From the NCBI GenBank assembly GCA_964016985.1, contig OZ024828.1, positions 8,026,610-8,090,609 on the forward strand: a DNA stretch of 64,000 nucleotides. The letters run 5' to 3'. The notes under the pieces are model-generated. The model was not told the origin of the DNA. It ran no database searches and was given only the letters and a program-made list of their open reading frames with translations. This document shows, piece after piece, positions 61,101 to 64,000 of the stretch. How positions within the stretch are numbered: the first letter of the stretch is position 1; every line of letters starts with the position of its first letter. The stretch comes from Anodontia alba. Its lineage: Eukaryota; Mollusca; Bivalvia; Lucinida; Lucinidae. The translations under genes were made by a program, and so were the position numbers.

Positions 61101-62685
61101 TAGGTTGACTGGGCCATAAAAGCTCAACACAAACAAACAAAAGCATATATGCTAATACTTTTGTATTCACAAAACCGACTCACTTTTTTTTCAGCAAAAA
61201 TACCTGTGAATTAGATATTGTACTTACTAGAACAATTAACATTTTGATCACTGATGAGCTTGTTAAGCTAATAATGCTTTAAACAACTCAGCCCAGGTGT
61301 AGAATATAATGTAAAGTGTTCGCCAGATTTACCCAAAGTATTCAGGCTCCTCAAATCTTTACCAGACTTGTCCTAAATTCTTAACAAGCCCATTGTACTA
61401 CCTGTTGTTGTGTCTAAATTTTTTTTCAATTCGGTTTATCATCTAATACTTCAGGTAAATATGGTACCCTAAATATTGGAACACCTTCATACCTTTATAT
61501 ATGATGCGCAGTGGACAAAAAGGGTTTATCTGCATATGGCATAAGGTTCTTTTTCTCACATCACACATCTCATAGGTCTAGATAAGAGTGGGTATCAGGT
61601 AAATAATTTTCTTATTTCTCAATGAAAACATATGTTGTGGGTACTCATTAGAAGCGCCTCGGCAAGGCGCTTCTAATGAGTACCCACAACATATGTTTTT
61701 GTTGAGAAATAAGAAAAATATAGATACTTTTTGTTTGAAAAAAGCACCTTATCAAGAGCTGTGATTATATGTGTCTTAAAACTTGAATCAGTCTGTTTTA
61801 CTACCTGATGATGTGTCTAAAAATAACTGGATGAGTGGCAAACAGTGTAGATTGTGAACTGCAACATAGGATCTGGGTCTACACTGTGTGCCTGGGCCTC
61901 AATACTCTTGGTGAGTTTTCATCATGAAAACATGCTGATGTAATTTTAACCCCCTTAAACCTCACTTTTATATAGTAAAACCGGGGTTTACAGGTATACA
62001 TTATTTTTCTTAGTTTTGCTCTGAGGAAGTTCTAATGAGTACACACAATCTGTGTTTTGAGCAGAAATATGAAAAATATCAGAGGTTTTTATCTGAAAAT
62101 TTTCAGTTTTTGGAGGTAAAATTTTCTATATATTTGAATAGCAGTGTTTTCATAATGTTAACCAAAAATAACAGATAATAAATGATATTTTTCTTATTTC
62201 TCCACAAAAATGTATGTTGTGGACACTTATTAGAAGCACTTCACTGAGGCCCTTCCAATGAGCACTACAGCATAAGTTTTCATGGAGAAATAATAAAAAA
62301 CTACTTATCAGGAGACCTTGAACCCATTTACATCGGGTGGACTTTTCTACCACAAATCTTTAGATCAGTCTATTTTCAAAAGCAGGGTGTCTTGTTAGTT
62401 TTTTTTTATTACTTTATTTTATAGAAATTTCAGTATTTAATGCAAACAGTCTAGACCCAGATCAGATGCCACATTCTGTGGCATATGATCTGGGTCTACA
62501 CTGTTTGCCAATTACCCTCTGTGGGGTTTCCAGACTCAAATGGGTTAATATCTATAATATTATGATATTCTGTTTCTTTTCAGGTATTTTCTGAAGATAT
62601 CACACTGAATGAGATAAAAGACATAATAAATATGATAATAGCAACATACGATCTTGAGACTGCTATCAAAAGTCAGCCACAGTGA
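50610..62685 (+). CDS. CCNQ: Cyclin-Q (FAM58A), CDK10-activating cyclin (6 coding exons)
   Basis: This gene encodes the regulatory cyclin that binds and activates CDK10; loss of the human gene causes STAR syndrome. Six coding exons fit in phase: 50610-50667, 53995-54092, 57059-57144, 59060-59192, 60596-60823 and 62584-62685, totalling 705 bases and 234 residues, against 248 in human. The N-terminus VHFRVIRFIYEAG corresponds to the human VHFRVARFIMEAG. The first cyclin box follows with the LASKTED block holding the Lys-Glu pair used for CDK contact, and the second box includes LRDSYHCPLALRFRPQHIAI and PWWKVF. I chose ATG 50610 because an in-frame TTG upstream is not a plausible start and the family N-terminus is variable. 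It lies head-to-head with POC1. Identity is from remembered family sequence, not a search. Confidence 0.95.
50781..51560. repeat. Inverted pair of ~220-bp repeats (GTATGAAAGCCACGGCC)
   Basis: The plus copy (about 50786-51010) runs from GAGTATGAAAGCCACGGCC to GGGGTATGAAAGCC; the minus copy (about 51430-51545) is a shortened reverse. Both are bounded by the same GTATGAAAGCC motif in direct order. They start about 120 bases after CCNQ exon 1. Confidence 0.55.
51556..52765. mobile_element. Possible TIR element with C-rich/G-rich inverted ends
   Basis: Left ACCAAATCTTCGGTCCATAG and AAACACCCCAAACCACCCC are mirrored at 52680-52763 by GGTTTGGGGTGATTTGGGG and TCTATGGACCCCCAAATCTT. The interior has further C-rich tracts (51840-51905) and TGTCTGACA repeats. 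No coding frame. Confidence 0.45.
52990..53036. repeat. (TA)n microsatellite
   Basis: An uninterrupted TA run of about 46 bases. Confidence 0.95.
53037..53516. repeat. Foldback repeat with ~100-bp arms
   Basis: AAGAAAAACAGTTGTAAAA at the left and TTTTACAACTGTTTTTCTTA at the right; inside, TGTACTGAGGTTTGATGATT pairs with AATCATCAAGCCTCAGTACA, continuing through ATGGAGTTAAAA. Likely a MITE. Confidence 0.6.
53995..54092 (+). CDS. CCNQ: CCNQ coding exon 2 (cyclin box)
   Basis: The exon encodes LKLRMKSIPLSSAAVLYHRF and then FRENKVDDYDPY. It matches the family block SIP.A.A...YH.FF. The acceptor is CCACAG and the donor GTAAGT. Confidence 0.94.
54290..55463. repeat. ~175-bp tandem array with GAGGTCAAGGTCA
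   Basis: Units repeat ATGATGGTAGATATAGGTCT, then CATCCCCACC, then TTGAGGTCAAGGTCACAGAC and TTTTCATATAAAAGTCAAA. A TIR element at 54746-55179 interrupts it and a SINE follows. No Helentron-like ends are clear. Confidence 0.65.
54746..55179. mobile_element. TIR element, same broad family, CATGATG duplication
   Basis: The left end is CAGGGCCCCTAG and the right end TTAGGGGGCCTG. CATGATG occurs on both sides. The body has the same AAATACAGGTTTTCAT style as the 41.5-kb element and a run of about 30 T at 55079-55110. It is inserted in a tandem array. Confidence 0.65.
55464..55722 (+). mobile_element. tRNA-derived SINE with intact A and B boxes
   Basis: The head CCTCGGTGGCTCAGTTGGAT fits box A, and CGCGGGTTCAACCCC fits box B, as in tRNA-derived SINEs. 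The body ATTCAAGAAGGGCAGTTGTC and GAGGACTAAGCCTGCCCAG is shared with the other copies. The 3' end looks shortened (GACATGACCCC). It is not a working tRNA gene: the acceptor stem does not close. Confidence 0.75.
55725..56160. other. CCNQ intron, no gene
   Basis: It contains a G run near 55845-55860 and otherwise plain AT-rich sequence. Frames on the minus strand here are not supported by splice sites or family motifs. Confidence 0.5.
56165..56318. mobile_element. P2 foldback MITE, half
   Basis: GGTCCAGATAAGAGGG at the left and TGAGGCACTTCTAATGAGTA at the right, with TTATCTGGAGCTGTGATGG ending it. Confidence 0.58.
57059..57144 (+). CDS. CCNQ: CCNQ coding exon 3 (cyclin box, Lys-Glu pair)
   Basis: The exon encodes LIATTALYLASKTEDAHVSL, then RDIINVSYR. 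It carries the cyclin-box SKTED motif and the RDIINVS signature of cyclin-Q. The donor is GTGAGA, with the Arg codon split. Confidence 0.95.
57182..57369. mobile_element. P4 palindromic MITE
   Basis: TGCTTAGCACTCTGGGTAAA left, TTGTCGTCTGCTGAATAAGC right, with a near-perfect centre around CTGTCTTCAATGGAGACAG. It is 37 bases past CCNQ exon 3. Confidence 0.7.
57384..57527 (-). mobile_element. tRNA-derived SINE, 5'-truncated
   Basis: It reads as the reverse of CTTAGTCCTCTAAGCGGTTA. AGGTAAAGGTTA flanks it on both sides (57372, 57528), a 12-base target duplication. Confidence 0.75.
57919..58163. mobile_element. P1 foldback MITE, copy 8
   Basis: Intact termini and central hairpin, in the CCNQ intron between exons 3 and 4. 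Confidence 0.8.
58298..58575 (-). mobile_element. tRNA-derived SINE, near full length
   Basis: On the minus strand: GTGATCAGGAGGTTGCTGG, GATATTGATCATGAAA, CTGATTTAAGGAGGGCAG and TTGACTGGACCGTTAAAC. The head box A is degraded. Confidence 0.65.
58757..58966. mobile_element. P5 MITE
   Basis: GGTAAATGTCCTAAAACTTC at the left and AAACTTTAGGACATTTACC at the right are inverted. The core GCAAACAGTGTAGACCCAG is followed by CAGGGTCTACACTGTTTGC. Confidence 0.72.
59060..59192 (+). CDS. CCNQ: CCNQ coding exon 4
   Basis: The exon encodes PPLEMGDTYWSLRDSIVNCE, then LFLLRSLQFKAVVYHPHK. It matches the family's W.LRDSIV.CELL.LR.L.F block. The donor is GTAAGC. Confidence 0.95.
59418..59640. mobile_element. 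MITE with CCCTAAGTATTGGGACA ends
   Basis: TAACCCTAAGTATTGGGACA at the left and TCCCAATATTTAGGGTGA at the right are inverted, with core GCAAACAGTGTAGATGCTGA and CATCTGATCAGGGTCTACC: yet another shell. Confidence 0.62.
59895..60262. mobile_element. P2 MITE interrupted by a P5 element
   Basis: TTTCTCCATGAAAACC plus GTACTCATCAGAAGCACC on the left and GTGAAGAAATAAGAACAG on the right are separated by a P5 element at about 59970-60195. Confidence 0.58.
59970..60195. mobile_element. P5 MITE nested in P2
   Basis: GTAAATCTCCTAAAATTTCA and AAATTTTAGGACATTTAC ends with the CAGGGTCTACACTGTTTG core. It interrupts a P2 copy. Confidence 0.68.
60382..60502 (+). mobile_element. tRNA-derived SINE, 5'-truncated
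   Basis: It starts CAATACTGGTTAACCGCTTA and ends CAACACAAACCAA. TTCATGCA flanks both sides (60374, 60503). It was inserted in a P4-like palindrome, close to CCNQ exon 5. Confidence 0.72.
60596..60823 (+). CDS. CCNQ: CCNQ coding exon 5 (second cyclin fold)
   Basis: The exon has 76 codons including LRDSYHCPLALRFRPQHIAI and the conserved GVEVP and PWWK. The acceptor is TTCCAG and the donor GTAATA. Confidence 0.96.
60862..61294. mobile_element. P1 MITE split by a SINE
   Basis: GGACCCAGTTGTTCAAAACT starts it and TTTAAACAACTCAGCCCAG ends it; a SINE at 60942-61142 sits in the middle. The arms are diverged. Confidence 0.7.
60942..61142 (+). mobile_element. tRNA-derived SINE inserted in P1
   Basis: It runs from TTTTCTACGGTCATTCTC to ACACAAACAAACAAAA and is flanked by GCATATATGCTA on both sides (60930, 61143). 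The 5' head is missing. Confidence 0.8.
61580..61765. mobile_element. P2 foldback MITE, full copy
   Basis: A nearly perfect palindrome: TAGGTCTAGATAAGAG and CTTATCAAGAGCTGTGAT ends, TTCTCAATGAAAACATATG arms, and GCGCCTCGGCAAGGCGC at the turn. One of the cleanest copies. Confidence 0.72.
62185..62312. mobile_element. P2 foldback MITE
   Basis: TTTTTCTTATTTCTCCAC arm, and TTAGAAGCACTTC and TTCCAATGAGCAC centre, diverged. It lies in the last CCNQ intron. Confidence 0.55.
62396..62548. mobile_element. P6 MITE, partial
   Basis: CTAGACCCAGATCAGATGCC then CATATGATCTGGGTCTACAC; TTTCCAGACTCAAATGGGTT ends it. The left shell is lost. It sits 36 bases before CCNQ exon 6. Confidence 0.6.
62584..62685 (+). 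CDS. CCNQ: CCNQ terminal coding exon 6
   Basis: The exon encodes VFSEDITLNEIKDIINMIIA, then TYDLETAIKSQPQ and TGA. It matches the C-terminal VFNDDLT...I.DI...I...Y pattern of the family. The 3' untranslated region probably continues; an ATTAAA lies near 63452, but no site is certain. Confidence 0.93.
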   Translation, partial: VFSEDITLNEIKDIINMIIATYDLETAIKSQPQ

Positions 62686-63005
62686 TGATGCAAGATCCAC
62701 AGGTCCATCACAGTGATGCAGCAAATATGGTACTTAACAGTATTAGCTGCGGAGCAACATTTGACCTCAAGACTGGCATTGTTGTCCATTGCAATGATAC
62801 CGAGGATAGCTAGTCAAGTCTGTCTTAGTGATACAGCAGTATTGTACAGGCAGGGATAGCAAGATACAATCTTGTGGCTAGCTTCATTCCAAGAGACAGT
62901 CACTGTTATATAGCTTGATCATAATTACGATGATTACAGCATATAAACTTGAGACTTAAATCTTTTTAAGATTGTCATATGGATGTAGCAGCCTGAAGAA
63001 ATCAG

Positions 63006-63245
63006 GGCCCAGTTGTTCAAAGTGTCGTTAGCTTAATGAGCTCGTTAGTGGTCAAAACGTTAACTGTTCTAGTAAGTACAATATCCAATTCACATGTATT
63101 TTTGCTGAAAAAAATGTGAGTAACTTTTGCAAATGCAAAAGCTACTCACATTTTTTCAGCATAATATTAGCATATGCCAATTTGATGATCAAAATTTTAA
63201 AAAATAAGTTAACTAACAACATCATTAGTTTTGAACAACTGGGCC
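63006..63245. mobile_element. P1 foldback MITE, copy 10
   Basis: GGGCCCAGTTGTTC and GAACAACTGGGCCC ends, with the central hairpin diverged at the turn. It lies 320 bases after the CCNQ stop and may be in its 3' untranslated region. Confidence 0.76.
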
Positions 63246-63274
63246 CAGGAGCATAAAGCTTCAAAGCTGCAGAT

Positions 63275-63440
63275 AAGGCATTTTTTTTCAGTCAAAAATT
63301 GACATTTTTCTTATTTCTCCAAAAAACATGTTTTGGGTACTCATTAGAAGCACCTCAGTGAGGAGATTCTAATGAGTACCCACAACATAGGTTTCAACGA
63401 AAAATAGTTATCTGGATCCCCGCTTATCTGGAGCATTGAA
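63275..63440. mobile_element. P2 foldback MITE
   Basis: GTACTCATTAGAAGCACCTC and GATTCTAATGAGTACC arms; CGCTTATCTGGAGCATTG at the right. It sits after the CCNQ stop. Confidence 0.6.
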
Positions 63441-63444
63441 GATG

Positions 63445-64000
63445 GTATATTAAAATCAACATACACTCTAGTGGTCATCTGACAAAAAGGATCTAAAAGT
63501 AAATTTCAATAATTTGTAACTTTTATCCATCCATACAGAGCCATTTCAGAAAAGTTCAATGATCAGCCATAAGTTGTTAAAGGATGTCAAGTTTAAGAAT
63601 CTCATTTTAAAATGTCTGCTAAGGTTGTGACATCATAATGCATTCCCAAGTTTAGTTTCAAGACAAAAGAAACCATGTGACTTTACAAAGTATTATATGG
63701 ATGGCTGAATGTATGGCTAACTATGTCTGCAACTTGAATGAAAGTTGTTGCTATAAACCTTTGTTTCTATGACAACATAAGAATTTTATGAATATGGTAG
63801 TATCAGTAATATGGTCTGCCATTGCAATAATCATGTGACTTTTGAATTGAATGTCTTCAAATTTAGAAAATAGGATGTGCTATTGTACATTGCTTTTAAC
63901 TCCTTTGGCATCAAATTCCAGACTGCATTTGTCGTCTGCCTTTTTGTTTTCTTTTAAACAAACTACCATTTGGAAAGAAGCTTATATGTAAAGTTGAAAG
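63445..64000. other. Downstream of CCNQ, possibly 3' untranslated
   Basis: Unique-looking AT-rich sequence with no exon recognised. An ATTAAA near 63452 could serve as a polyadenylation signal, but nothing here decides it. Confidence 0.4.

Overview
This is a eukaryotic nuclear window, AT-rich and dense in repeats, most likely from a mollusc and probably a bivalve. The reasons are large introns packed with foldback MITEs, a tRNA-headed SINE, pearl/Helentron-like elements with tandem-repeat bodies, and two conserved animal genes. The species cannot be named from sequence alone. No prokaryotic, organellar or CRISPR features were seen.

Two complete protein genes can be rebuilt exon by exon with consistent phases and GT/AG splice sites. 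On the minus strand, 43262 down to 7850, is POC1, a centriole and basal-body protein with seven WD40 repeats and a C-terminal coiled coil (13 coding exons, 472 aa). On the plus strand, 50610 to 62685, is cyclin-Q (CCNQ/FAM58A), the CDK10 partner (6 coding exons, 234 aa). They are divergently arranged. About 7.3 kb of transposon-rich DNA separates the two start codons. It holds a decayed Penelope-like reverse transcriptase (47.5-48.9 kb), a LINE 3' remnant (49.5 kb) and a roughly 163-bp decayed tandem array (45.6-46.4 kb).

Almost all remaining DNA is mobile-element debris, grouped here by visible structure. P1 has GGGCCCAGTTGTTC termini and a perfect central hairpin. P2 has a GTACTCATTAGAAGTGCCTC centre. 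P3 has AACCCTTGTC termini. P4 has GGGTAAAATTTTCAGCAGAC termini. P5, P6 and P8 are different shells around a shared GCAAACAGTGTAGAYCCAGATCAG core. Helentron/pearl-like elements H1-H5 have a hairpin plus a subterminal inverted repeat near each end, a 3' GCTAA or similar end, and tandem arrays inside. There are also hAT and other TIR elements with visible target duplications, and a tRNA-derived SINE with eight copies, several with target duplications.

The most interesting signals are these: a nuclear-receptor-like AGGTCA half-site arrangement recurs in unrelated tandem arrays; a common palindromic core sits in several different MITE shells; a 31/28-bp alternating minisatellite ends in an inverted copy of itself; and the tiny POC1 first coding exon sits alone between two direct copies of one TIR transposon. 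No clearly new protein-coding system was found.
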